Notes: generated by a model not told the origin, from the letters alone. A stretch of DNA of 64,000 bases from Tritrichomonas musculus (GCA_039105265.1 JAPFFF010000003.1:1426001-1490000), one strand, 5' to 3'. Shown: positions 42,702-51,948, numbered from the stretch's first letter. Made by a program: numbers and translations.

Positions 42702-43280
42702 ATGATAATTCAGAAGTTAATTGGTCCCTTAAAATTTTCAGGTTTATCTCCAAGGCAAATGATCAAGAAGAGAACAAACGCAACTGGTGTTAACGCAAAT
42801 ATAGCATTGGAGCCAACAGCAGCATCGTCATCGACTTCAAATATAAATAATAATATTATTATAAATAAACGAGAAGATGGGAAGGAGGAGATAGTGATAA
42901 CAAGAGACGTGAATGCTCAAATAGAACCGGAAATCAATGAAACAGACGCAAAAAGTGTGATTTTAGAAACATATGCTCAAATACTTTTAAATCAGGATAA
43001 AGCGCTTTTAAGCAATTTAATCTTTAAGCATTCTATTATTGTCCCTAAAGAGTGCTTAGAAGAAATCATAAAAGCAATTCTCAAAGTGAACGAAGTCGAA
43101 GTACATCTTGATGAAGATATTGGTTGTTGTGCCGGAAAAGCAAACCCAATTCGAAGAATAGAAGCCATTAAAATACTCAAAGAGAACGGCGAAATCGTCA
43201 CTGATTTCAAACAAGTTTATAATAAAGAATATAATGAATTATTAAATAACTATCATTTATGTTTAAAGTTTTGCGTTTAG
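42702..43280 (+). CDS. Inner Polinton: protein with conserved GCC-motif domain
   Basis: 192 residues. The N-terminal low-complexity part (Asn, Ser, Thr) is followed by a C-terminal domain with ILLNQDKALLSNLIFKHS, VHLDEDIGCCAGKA and a terminal LLNNYHLCLKFCV. This domain matches the C-terminal domain of the outer element protein at 29261-29938 in order and spacing. It defines a conserved family in these elements, function unknown. Confidence 0.65.
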   Translation: MIIQKLIGPLKFSGLSPRQMIKKRTNATGVNANIALEPTAASSSTSNINNNIIINKREDGKEEIVITRDVNAQIEPEINETDAKSVILETYAQILLNQDKALLSNLIFKHSIIVPKECLEEIIKAILKVNEVEVHLDEDIGCCAGKANPIRRIEAIKILKENGEIVTDFKQVYNKEYNELLNNYHLCLKFCV

Positions 43281-43925
43281 TTAGTTAAAAACCCAGTAAA
43301 TAGCTCCTCCACCAGTTATATTAAATATTTGGCAATTGCTAACTAGAAGAATACAATTCTGAGAAAAAATAATTCCTCCAGGTTCGTAAGATTTAATATT
43401 CGAGAATTTGCAATGTTTCAATATAATGGCTTCAGATTGATTTTTTTTTACAATTCTTGGGACAGGGCAAAAAGGGTCAGGTGATATGGTTGGAGTTAAT
43501 GAGGGAGTTTGTTTTGGAGGATCATACAGATAAAAAAGTCCATGAAGAGCAGAAGCACGTCTGCTTTGGATCATGAGAGTATCAGTAGTGATCGGCATTG
43601 ATTGTGAATCAAAGAAAACTTGCCATTTCTGACGAACATCTGATTTACAATTAATGTTTAATTGACTTAATTGTCCAAAATAAATGTCAATTGTATCAAA
43701 ATTAGAGTCTTTCATTCCAATTATCCAAAATCGAGAACATGTAATTTGTTGTTCAAGAATTCCTCCTTGATAAAGAACGAAGAGATGATCCTTCAAGTCA
43801 GAAGTATCCATCGCCCAGTCTCCATAAACTTGAGTAAAATTCCAAGCAGGTATCCAATTAGCCTCTTCCGGGATTCCATCAGGTCTTTCAAATGATTCAA
43901 TGAGTATCAATAAGATAATGAACAT
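43281..43925 (-). CDS. Inner Polinton: secreted Pmp-like (beta-helix) protein
   Basis: 214 residues. The N-terminus MFIILLILIESFE looks like a short signal peptide. The C-terminal part has FxxN and GG[I/A]I-type motifs (CKFSNI, PGGIIFSQNC, CQIFNITGGGAIY), the hallmark of polymorphic membrane protein repeats, a family expanded in Trichomonas vaginalis surface proteins. It may therefore be host-derived cargo inside a Polinton. It lies tail-to-tail with 42702-43280 with no gap. A full Pmp has many such repeats; here only two are seen. Confidence 0.55.
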   Translation of the reverse strand: MFIILLILIESFERPDGIPEEANWIPAWNFTQVYGDWAMDTSDLKDHLFVLYQGGILEQQITCSRFWIIGMKDSNFDTIDIYFGQLSQLNINCKSDVRQKWQVFFDSQSMPITTDTLMIQSRRASALHGLFYLYDPPKQTPSLTPTISPDPFCPVPRIVKKNQSEAIILKHCKFSNIKSYEPGGIIFSQNCILLVSNCQIFNITGGGAIYWVFN

Positions 43926-43995
43926 TGAAAAAAATGAAAACGGTTATGTCAGATCACATAACATTCTCAAAAAAAAGATTAATTTAATAAAAGTT

Positions 43996-45759
43996 TTATT
44001 TATTTATTTGAAAGAACTGATATGCGTCTTCACGCAATTGATAAATTGCTGCCTTTGAGCCATCTTTGGTTTCACGGCAGTATTTGAGAACGCTGTTTCG
44101 AAAGGCTTGCATTGTTCCCACAGCATATCCATTTTCGGTGCACCAAGCTTTAAAGGATTCAAAGGCCTGCTTCTTTTGTATTCCATGGATAAATTGTGAA
44201 ACATTCAGCTGAATGAATGCTGAGTATGGATTCTTCGAAAAGTTAATAATGTCTGTTTTCTCTCTTGTCAAAGGAATGATTGTCGGATCCCATTGGGAAA
44301 GATCAATTCTTCTGAACCAAGATAACAGGATCGAAAAAAAATCAGGAGTGAAGGACCCATAAAGATTATTAAAATAGTCTTTATCTCCTCGTTTTTCTGC
44401 TGAAACTTCCATAACTATGTATCGTCTATCATCTTCTGCTATTTTGATTGGTGCAAAATTGTTCGAAAGGAAGATAAAGTTGGCAACATTTTGCTGAGTA
44501 AAGACGTCCTGATACTTCTTGTGAATGTCAATTGACTCTTCCGTGATCAATGTCTTTAAGGTGTCGTCATCATATTTCTTGTTGCCGATAAAACTCTTTA
44601 CTTCATTACACACAAGCAACATTTTATACATCAAACTTCCATTAAATTTGCCTGTGAGATAATCAAGTTTGGCATCAGGATTGGCATAACCACCAAAAAG
44701 TTTACAAATAGTGTCAGTAAACGTGTTTTTCCCAGTACCCTGCATACCTGTTATGACGAGTGCTGTTTTGGTCTTTTTTCCAATATTTTGGATAATATAC
44801 GATATCCAGGATATGACATAATTGAAAACATCTTTTCTTTTTTTGCATATGATGGCAAAAATATGAGAAAGGAATGGCTGAATAACTTCTTGTCTTATAT
44901 TTTGTCCAAAGCATAAAGGATAATCAAATCCCTGGAAGAATTGAAACACATCCAATCGTCCGGTGTAGAATGCCATCTGCTCTATTGTCAAAAAGTTTGT
45001 ATTTGTTCCTTCCTGCAAAACTTTATATGCTGTAATTGCTTTTGTCGTTTTGCCCAAAGTTATTGACTTTAGTTTTTGATTGAACTGTGCCATAGTAGTG
45101 AATGTCAGTTGTGCGTGATTGTACTTTGGGTCTCTCACTTTGAGGAGAAAAATTGATGGCACAACATCAATATGTTTAGCAACTCTGACAAGATCAGTCA
45201 TGAATTCCCCGACTCTGATGCCAAACCCTGTGCTTTTCCTATAGTCTTTGTGTCTGATGCTAGTTAATGAAAAATGGGTATATGTTTCAATTTGAGCTGA
45301 GTCATTAATGGTGTTATTAAAGTACGTCTCAAGCATGTAATTCCTCTGTCTTTGAGGTAAACAGTTTAAGAAATCGAATAACCATCTGTTCCCTTTGAGA
45401 GTTTGATTATTTAGCCAATTTTCTTCGACAAATTCTTCACTATTTCCCTCTTTGAGACACCACCATCTTTTCATGATTTGCTTTTTGAAATCGGTCTTAT
45501 ATGGTGCAATAGATATTGAATTGAATACCTGACCAAAATTCTCTTCGTTTGGTTCCAACAATGAATAAAGGGCCAATAAATCATCACCGTCAAGTTTAAT
45601 TGGGTTATTGTTGACACAAAGATCATTATCATTAAAATCTGGGTGGTAATGTGGCAGGACATTTTGAATTATTATTTGGTCTTCATCGTTACTATCATCC
45701 AAATAAGGATCTTCTTCAGTCATTTGTTCTTCTTCAGTCATTTGTTCTTCTTCAGTCAT
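43996..45759 (-). CDS. Inner Polinton: superfamily 3 helicase (D5-like)
   Basis: 587 residues. The N-terminus has three MTEEEQ/MTEEDP repeats, then a domain of about 300 residues. The SF3 helicase core follows: Walker A TGMQGTGKNTF (near residue 338), Walker B MLLVCNEVKSF (near 380), motif C FIFLSNNFAP (near 435), with DDRRYIVMEVS after it as in D5/parvoviral helicases. It is a replication helicase. Its N-terminal part could be a primase-like domain, but I see no clear primase motif. It sits in an opposite-strand block with the Pmp-like gene. Confidence 0.85.
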   Translation of the reverse strand: MTEEEQMTEEEQMTEEDPYLDDSNDEDQIIIQNVLPHYHPDFNDNDLCVNNNPIKLDGDDLLALYSLLEPNEENFGQVFNSISIAPYKTDFKKQIMKRWWCLKEGNSEEFVEENWLNNQTLKGNRWLFDFLNCLPQRQRNYMLETYFNNTINDSAQIETYTHFSLTSIRHKDYRKSTGFGIRVGEFMTDLVRVAKHIDVVPSIFLLKVRDPKYNHAQLTFTTMAQFNQKLKSITLGKTTKAITAYKVLQEGTNTNFLTIEQMAFYTGRLDVFQFFQGFDYPLCFGQNIRQEVIQPFLSHIFAIICKKRKDVFNYVISWISYIIQNIGKKTKTALVITGMQGTGKNTFTDTICKLFGGYANPDAKLDYLTGKFNGSLMYKMLLVCNEVKSFIGNKKYDDDTLKTLITEESIDIHKKYQDVFTQQNVANFIFLSNNFAPIKIAEDDRRYIVMEVSAEKRGDKDYFNNLYGSFTPDFFSILLSWFRRIDLSQWDPTIIPLTREKTDIINFSKNPYSAFIQLNVSQFIHGIQKKQAFESFKAWCTENGYAVGTMQAFRNSVLKYCRETKDGSKAAIYQLREDAYQFFQINK

Positions 45760-45808
45760 TTCAGAAATGTGAAGAGCTTTTTTGTTTTTTATTTTTTCTC
45801 AAAAATAA

Positions 45809-46039
45809 ATGTCCGGACGATTAGATCTTTCAGAATTTAATGAAACAAATGTTATCAAAAAGCTCACCAAATCAGAAAGTATACAAAATTTGAAAAGAGG
45901 ACGAAAACTAAAATACGCTACTGAAGAAGAAAGACATGAAGCTAGAAAACAACAACAAAAAGCATATAGAGAAAGGAAAAAAAGAGAATTAGAAGAATTA
46001 AGAGAAAAAGTAAATATGATAACGAATCAGCCCAATTGA
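45809..46039 (+). CDS. Inner Polinton: bZIP-like basic protein
   Basis: 76 residues. The N-terminal segment MSGRLDLSEFNETNVIKKLT is followed by a basic region with EERHEARKQQQKAYRERKKR and a short leucine/heptad stretch ELEELREKVNMI. This pattern fits a basic-leucine-zipper-type DNA-binding protein with a very short zipper. It is divergent from the helicase gene and adjoins the 26-bp repeat array, so it could bind the repeats or nearby promoters; that is inference. Confidence 0.6.
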   Translation: MSGRLDLSEFNETNVIKKLTKSESIQNLKRGRKLKYATEEERHEARKQQQKAYRERKKRELEELREKVNMITNQPN

Positions 46040-46079
46040 ATACCTAATTGGCTTGTATTTTATTTTTGTTTTTCAATAA

Positions 46080-46470
46080 TTATTCAATGATTCATGCGTC
46101 CAATAAAATTCAATGATTCATGCGTCCAATAAAATTCAATGATTCATGCGTCCAATAAAATTCAATGATTCATGCGGACAAAAAAAAACATTCAATAATT
46201 CATGCGGCCATGACCTCATGAAGTATTCAATTTTCTTGCGGACAAAAAAAATTCAATGATTCATGCGGACAAAAAAAATTCAATGATTCAAAAATTCAAT
46301 GATTCATGCGTCCAAAAAAATTCAATGATTCATGCGGACAAAAAAAATTCAATGATTCATGCGTCCAATAAAATTCAATGATTCATGCGTCCAATAAAAT
46401 TCAATGATTCATGCGTCCAATAAAATTCAATGATTCATGCGGACAAAAAAAAATTCAATGATTCATGCAG
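46080..46470. repeat. 26-bp tandem repeat array in the inner Polinton
   Basis: About 14-15 copies of a 26-bp unit of the form ttcaatgattcatgcgtcca plus ataaaa. Two main variants alternate: gcgtccaataaa and gcggacaaaaaaa. A less regular copy around 46190-46245 has ggccatgacctcatgaag inserted. Each unit contains tgattcatgcg, with a TGATTCA core like an AP-1/bZIP site. The array is intergenic, between 45809-46039 and the minus-strand gene 46477-46929. It may be an origin, enhancer or protein-binding array. Confidence 0.9.
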
Positions 46471-46476
46471 TAATGT

Positions 46477-46929
46477 TTAGTAAAAAATTTTTGTGTATAT
46501 TGTTAATCTTTTATTTTTTATTCTAATACGCTTATTAGAAAACATTGTTCTTATTTCAAGTATATGTGCAAGTCCTTTTTTGGTATAATTTGTGCCAAAA
46601 TAACTATTATATAAATCTCTGAGTTCATTTGCATAATAATTATCTTTTCTGAGAGATTTATAAAATGTCAAGAATTTGGGATTTATATGGAGGCTATCTG
46701 ATATTTTGGCTTTTGGACTTAATTCGAAACTAGGAATTTTATCTTCTTGAGAAGATATATGTAATGACCGTGAGATATCTTTCCCCAATTTTTCTATTTG
46801 ATTATCAAGATGCCAGAGCTCTTTGTCTTCTTCTGTTAACTCATAATGAACTAAAGAATCAAGAAAATCAGTTTCGTCTTCAAAGTATTCAGACATAAAA
46901 AGTGTCAACTTTTTCAAAAGAATTTTCAA
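46477..46929 (-). CDS. Inner Polinton: hypothetical protein
   Basis: Up to 150 residues; a later Met (MSEYFEDETDFLDSLVHYEL, start 46896) is a plausible alternative start. The N-terminal half is acidic and the C-terminal half is basic (RIRIKNKRLTIYTKIFY). No recognised domain. The gene ends at the repeat array and is divergent from 47263-48489 over a 330-bp AT-rich spacer. Confidence 0.5.
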   Translation of the reverse strand: MKILLKKLTLFMSEYFEDETDFLDSLVHYELTEEDKELWHLDNQIEKLGKDISRSLHISSQEDKIPSFELSPKAKISDSLHINPKFLTFYKSLRKDNYYANELRDLYNSYFGTNYTKKGLAHILEIRTMFSNKRIRIKNKRLTIYTKIFY

Positions 46930-47262
46930 AATCTATAGGAAAAACATTTTTTAGAATAAAAATAACTATTTTATAAATATGTATATTTAATGTAGATATT
47001 AAATAATAGATTAGATTTAAAAAATAAAATACTTTGGAATAAAATTTACATTCTCTCAATTTATTGAAATATTTTTAATAATTTGTTTTTTAATAATAAT
47101 CATAAAAATAATATATATACTTAATATAGATAATTAATAATTAATCGTTAGATTAAAACTAATTGTTTATTATAAAAATGATCGGACATTCAATTTTGTG
47201 AGAAACGATAATTGAGAGAATAAATTATTCTTAAAAACCGCCATTGCTGACCATTTTTTTTA
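46930..47262. other. AT-rich divergent intergenic region
   Basis: About 330 bases between two divergent genes. Long AT stretches with ttaataattaatcgttag and similar; no open frame or clear repeat. It must carry both promoters. Confidence 0.5.
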
Positions 47263-48489
47263 ATGTTCTTCAACAACAACAACAACAACAATCTAAACTC
47301 AAAACAAAGACGAATCATCAAACGTCAAATCCAAAGAATGCCAATGCTTAATGACATGCAAATGACAAATCAGAATCAATTACTGCAACTCTTGCTGAAC
47401 AAGCAAGACTCGAATCAATTACTGCAACTCTTGCTGAACAAGCAAGACTCGAATCAGCAGCCAGACGCAAATCAATTGTTGCAACTCTTGCTGAACAAGC
47501 AAGACTCGAATCAGCAGCCAGACGCAAATCAATTGTTGCAACTCTTGCTGAACAAGCAAGACTCGAATCAGCAGCCAGACGCAAATCAATTGTTGCAACT
47601 CTTGCTGAACAAGCAAGACTCGAATCAATTGTTGCAAAACTTGCTGAACAAGCAAGACTCGAATCAATTGTTGCAACTCTTGCTGAACAAGCAAGACCAG
47701 AATCTGTCGCAAAACTTGCTGAATAAGCAAGACCAGAATCAATTACTGCAAAACTTGCTGAACAAGCAACAAGAGGAGGAAGAAGAACCTCATTTGCAAA
47801 TAGAACCTGGCCATGTCATAAATTTTTTGCCAGCTGAACCAGAGGAAGAGACAAAAAGCTGGGAAAGATTAATGGACATAATTCTCCAATCCGATCAGCA
47901 GCCAAATCCACTCACAAAGTTGGATTGGAGAATTCGTCAAATAATGACCAAATATGTGGACAAAAAGCTGGAAAAGCAAAAAGCAGATTATGAGACCAAG
48001 ATCAAGAACCTAGAGGAACAAATTACCAAACTAAAGATACCACCACCACCTCCACCTCCACCAGCACCAGCACCAGCACCGGAAATAGATTATGCATCTG
48101 TTTCAAAAAGAGTATGCAAAGAACAGGCTTTCTTAGATGAATTAGTGAGAGTGGTAAACAATGCCTGGGATAATAGAGAAAAGGTTGATCCAGCTGGAAT
48201 TGCTAAAACTCTAGAAAAAAAGATCAGTAGATCAGAAGAAGCAAGACGTTTAATATTCGTCCATGAAGAATTCAAAAATAAATACAGCAAAGATTATAAT
48301 AGTTCCAAGCTCCAACAAGATCTTTATAATGACTTTACTTCCTCAATAAAAAAGCTCGTTAATGATCCTCGAGATTACCAATATTTACTATCACTTCAGG
48401 ATAATGCTCCAGATGTGAATCTTAAAAACTTACCCACAATTACAGCATGGTGGGTTGAACATTATTTAAAGACACTTTTAATTGCATAA
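47263..48489 (+). CDS. Inner Polinton: Gln/Leu repeat coiled-coil protein
   Basis: 408 residues. After MFFNNNNNNN and a basic stretch, residues about 45-170 are tandem repeats of NQLLQLLLNKQDS (13 residues), several with an added NQQPDA (19 residues). An acidic segment, a coiled coil (KKLEKQKADYETKIKNLEEQ), a Pro-rich run and a C-terminal helical domain follow. The DNA repeats of 39 and 57 bases are almost identical, so the array expanded recently. It is placed upstream of the polymerase gene block; a structural or interaction role is possible. Confidence 0.6.
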   Translation: MFFNNNNNNNLNSKQRRIIKRQIQRMPMLNDMQMTNQNQLLQLLLNKQDSNQLLQLLLNKQDSNQQPDANQLLQLLLNKQDSNQQPDANQLLQLLLNKQDSNQQPDANQLLQLLLNKQDSNQLLQNLLNKQDSNQLLQLLLNKQDQNLSQNLLNKQDQNQLLQNLLNKQQEEEEEPHLQIEPGHVINFLPAEPEEETKSWERLMDIILQSDQQPNPLTKLDWRIRQIMTKYVDKKLEKQKADYETKIKNLEEQITKLKIPPPPPPPPAPAPAPEIDYASVSKRVCKEQAFLDELVRVVNNAWDNREKVDPAGIAKTLEKKISRSEEARRLIFVHEEFKNKYSKDYNSSKLQQDLYNDFTSSIKKLVNDPRDYQYLLSLQDNAPDVNLKNLPTITAWWVEHYLKTLLIA

Positions 48490-48589
48490 GGTCATTAATA
48501 AACAATTCTTCTCTTATTTTTCTTTTATTTTTTCTTTTTATATTTCTACGGTTTTTAGGTTAATAAAGGTCAATTTAATCACACTTAAA

Positions 48590-48724
48590 ATGGACTTCAA
48601 CAAACTTTCAAGAGAAGAATTGATAAAACTTGTTCAAACACAGCAAAATCAAATACAGAGATTACAGAGAAGTGGCTTGTCGGGGAAAAAGATGAAAACC
48701 AATAATATACAAATGCAAATGTAG
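48590..48724 (+). CDS. Inner Polinton: small protein before polymerase
   Basis: 44 residues starting MDFNKLSREELIKLVQTQQN; the ATG at 48590 is chosen because it follows tcacacttaaa, an initiator-like sequence also seen before 42638. A Leu/Gln amphipathic helix is followed by a Lys/Gln-rich tail. It ends 11 bases before the polymerase start, so it is probably co-transcribed; it is too short for assignment. Confidence 0.5.
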   Translation: MDFNKLSREELIKLVQTQQNQIQRLQRSGLSGKKMKTNNIQMQM

Positions 48725-48735
48725 ATAATGACATA

Positions 48736-51700
48736 ATGAACTTGTCTATAGACTTTTATGAAGAATCAAAGACACAAGCAAGACAAGCATACGAAAAAAG
48801 AGTACAAGAAGTGGATGATCAAGAGTTATTTCAAAGAGAACTCAAAAGACTCATGTTTATGGCTGCAAAAGAGTTCTCCTTTGACGTCGATATTGGAGAC
48901 AGTGAGTGCAAGAGACTCGCATTTACAGAGATGCTTCGACACTGCTATAAGATTCGAAATAAATCAAAAGTTGTCGTCAAAGCATACACACTTGATGGAC
49001 ACGCAAAATGGTTCACTCTCAGCGACAAACATGACATAGAGAGCACAATAGGTCACATATCAGGCGAATTAGACTTGTCAGAAGAGAAATCAGATACAAA
49101 CCCAACTGTCAATTTTGAATTCATTCCAGTCAAATATGATGTACTTTTTCTGAGAAAACAACTAGACGATAAAGGAATTAAGTTCGATGTTATTAAAGAA
49201 GATGAAGATGACCATGCTTTATATCATGAAGAAGTCGAAATCGATCCAGATTATAGATCAACACCAGAAGGCTCATTCTTTCCTTTTATTAATTTATCTA
49301 ATTTAGATCTCAGTGAATTCCAAATATTCTCAAAGATAGATGAGAAAAATTATAAAGACAATTGTTTTGTCTATGCTTTGATTCAGTCAGGAGTGTTCAA
49401 TGATGAAGAAATAAATCACTTGCGATATTATGTTCAAACAAAATCGATGCCAAATAACAAAATCAAAGAGATATCAGAAAAATTCAAATGCAGTTTTGTC
49501 GTGAAAAGAATCGACGAAAGGTTTGATATTAAGCATCAAATGCAGATCAAAATAGACACCAGAAAGAAAGGTTATGATCGAACAGTAGAGTTGCTTCTTT
49601 ATAAAGATCACTACATGATATATAGGCCAATCAAATGCACCATCTATTATCTTGAACATGCAAAAGAAATAGACGAAAAGTTCAAAGATGATAAAAACCG
49701 CTTCATGATCAAAGGCATCAAAGGCGAAAAGATTTTTTATTCAGAAAATGGCACTCTTCCAATGATGATATTCAGAAAAATGTTTGAGCTCAATATGTTC
49801 AGAGAGATAAGAAGCTGCGAATTATCCATATTGAATACAACCGAATATGATGGATTGAATGATTACATTGATCTTGATTATAATGAAGAATTATGCACAA
49901 AAATAATAGACTCGAATAAAGATAAGAAGAAAGAGAAAGATTGGTCTAGAGTATATTATTCAGATTTTGAAACAGACACTACTGTATCTCCTCATCGTCC
50001 TTATTTGAATTGCACAGTGTATCGTGAAGGCCAAAATATTCACAAAATAAGTTTTGAAGGTGAAAACATTGATCGTCAGCTTCTCAATTATCTATACAAT
50101 AATTCACTAACTTATTTTCACAATTTAAAGTACGATGGTTGCTTTTTCATCAATACTCCTGGATGGAAAACACAAATAACTGAAAGAACAGGCACAGTTT
50201 TGCAAGTCATTATGCTCAAGTATGCTTCAAATGGTAAATTAGTGAAAAAGCTTACGTTTCGCAATTCCTATTCAATTATTCCATCGGCTCTCAGGAATTT
50301 TGCATCTATGTTTAATTTAGATGTGCATAAAGAGGTTATGGCATACAAAATATACACTGAAGAAAACATTCAAAAAGCTGTTCTGCCAATCAATGAATTC
50401 TATGAGCAGTATAGAAAAGAGAACGATGGCAAAGATGAAAGCAAACAAATCCTAGAAAATGCCAAAATAAGTGAAGCATACAATGAAAAAAATGATTCAA
50501 TTAATATTATGAAATATGCCAAGTTCTATTGTTTTAAGGATTGTATCGTTCTTATGAAAGGGCTTGAAAAATTTGATAAAGATTTGAAAGAAGTATTCAA
50601 ACAAACAGGTACAGAAATGTTAGGCGTTAATAACTTTATTTCAATCTCATCTATCGGTTATCATTTCGCCAATAAATATGGATGCTTTGACGGTTGTTAT
50701 CAATTAAGTGGCAAACCGCAAAACTTTATTCAAAGATGTGTAAGCGGAGGAAGAACAATGACAGCATCAAATCAAAAGCAATATATAGAAGGAAGAATAC
50801 AAGATTTTGATGCAGTTAGCCTTTATCCTTCAGCTATGTATGTAATGGATGGTGTTGCTAAAGGAAAACCGAAAATTTTGCCTCAAAATATAGACCATGA
50901 TCAATTGATGAAATTTGACACTTTTTTTATTGAAATCAATATTAATGAAATCAAGTGCAAATCCGATAAGCCATATAAATTCGGGCAAGTCTTTAGACGA
51001 AATGATAAGGGCTCAAAAATATTTGACAATGACCCTGTTAGCAATTTTTATATTGACAAGATTGCACTAATGGATTTAATAGAGTTCTATGATATCAAAT
51101 ACGAAATCATTCGTGGTTACTATTTTGATGAAGGATTTAATAAGAAGATTAATGAGTTCATTCTTGGATTATTTAATTTAAGACTCAAATATAAGAAAGA
51201 GAAGAATCCACTGCAGTCAACGATCAAATTGCTATTGAATTCAATCTATGGCAAATCAATATTGAAAGCGATGAAAACCGAAACAAAAAGTGTACCCAGA
51301 GATGAGCTAATGAAATACATTTGGCGCAATTATAACTTTATCACAGAAATCTATGATGAACCGACAATTGATAGATGCTATGTGAAAAAGTTGAAGCCGA
51401 TCAATGATCATTTCAATCTCCCACAATTTGGTGCTAGCGTTCTTTCATGGTCAAAACATTTGATGAATCGTGTTATGGCTAGTGCAGAACAAAATGGGAT
51501 TGAAATATTCTATCAAGATACCGATAGCATGCACCTAAATGAAGATGATGTGAAAAAAGTGGCAGAGATCTTTAAGGAGAAATATAATGCTGAATTAATA
51601 GGTGAAAACATGTGTCAATTTCATAATGATTTTGACGGTTTTGAGGGTGCAGTAGGCCAAATACATTCACGAAAACTGATCGCATTAGGCAAGAAAAGTT

Positions 51701-51948
51701 ATTTAGATATCTTAGTCGATGAAGAAGGAAAAGAAGGATATCATATAAGACTCAAGGGCATTCCTCATCAAGTGATCATTAATAAATGTAAACGAATGGG
51801 CATCACAATTGAAGAACTCTATGAAAAATTGTATGCTGGGGCCAAAATGGAGTTCAATTTATTAGATGGCACAAATGCATTCAGAAAAACTCAAACTTTT
51901 CAGCAGACTAATATCAAAAAGTTTAGCAGGACCCTTAAATTCATTTAG
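48736..51948 (+). CDS. polB: Inner Polinton: protein-primed DNA polymerase B
   Basis: 1070 residues. An N-terminal domain of about 380 residues, including KDNCFVYALIQSG (an OTU- or DDC-like segment also present in the outer polymerase as DDCCFIYALQQTG), precedes the polymerase proper. Motifs: ExoI YYSDFETD near 409, YFHNLKYDG near 455, motif A DFDAVSLYPSAM near 689, motif B NSIYGKS near 834, motif C YQDTDSMHL near 925. The C-terminus overlaps the penton-like gene on the other strand by 8 bases. Confidence 0.93.
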   Translation: MNLSIDFYEESKTQARQAYEKRVQEVDDQELFQRELKRLMFMAAKEFSFDVDIGDSECKRLAFTEMLRHCYKIRNKSKVVVKAYTLDGHAKWFTLSDKHDIESTIGHISGELDLSEEKSDTNPTVNFEFIPVKYDVLFLRKQLDDKGIKFDVIKEDEDDHALYHEEVEIDPDYRSTPEGSFFPFINLSNLDLSEFQIFSKIDEKNYKDNCFVYALIQSGVFNDEEINHLRYYVQTKSMPNNKIKEISEKFKCSFVVKRIDERFDIKHQMQIKIDTRKKGYDRTVELLLYKDHYMIYRPIKCTIYYLEHAKEIDEKFKDDKNRFMIKGIKGEKIFYSENGTLPMMIFRKMFELNMFREIRSCELSILNTTEYDGLNDYIDLDYNEELCTKIIDSNKDKKKEKDWSRVYYSDFETDTTVSPHRPYLNCTVYREGQNIHKISFEGENIDRQLLNYLYNNSLTYFHNLKYDGCFFINTPGWKTQITERTGTVLQVIMLKYASNGKLVKKLTFRNSYSIIPSALRNFASMFNLDVHKEVMAYKIYTEENIQKAVLPINEFYEQYRKENDGKDESKQILENAKISEAYNEKNDSINIMKYAKFYCFKDCIVLMKGLEKFDKDLKEVFKQTGTEMLGVNNFISISSIGYHFANKYGCFDGCYQLSGKPQNFIQRCVSGGRTMTASNQKQYIEGRIQDFDAVSLYPSAMYVMDGVAKGKPKILPQNIDHDQLMKFDTFFIEININEIKCKSDKPYKFGQVFRRNDKGSKIFDNDPVSNFYIDKIALMDLIEFYDIKYEIIRGYYFDEGFNKKINEFILGLFNLRLKYKKEKNPLQSTIKLLLNSIYGKSILKAMKTETKSVPRDELMKYIWRNYNFITEIYDEPTIDRCYVKKLKPINDHFNLPQFGASVLSWSKHLMNRVMASAEQNGIEIFYQDTDSMHLNEDDVKKVAEIFKEKYNAELIGENMCQFHNDFDGFEGAVGQIHSRKLIALGKKSYLDILVDEEGKEGYHIRLKGIPHQVIINKCKRMGITIEELYEKLYAGAKMEFNLLDGTNAFRKTQTFQQTNIKKFSRTLKFI

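Noticed and set aside
46080-46470. CRISPR array
   Set aside because: Repeats are directly adjacent with only small variable ends; there are no unique spacers and no cas genes, and the context is a eukaryotic element.
47348-47742. Antisense frames over the Gln/Leu repeat gene
   Set aside because: They are mirror images of the tandem repeat in other frames and have no independent support.
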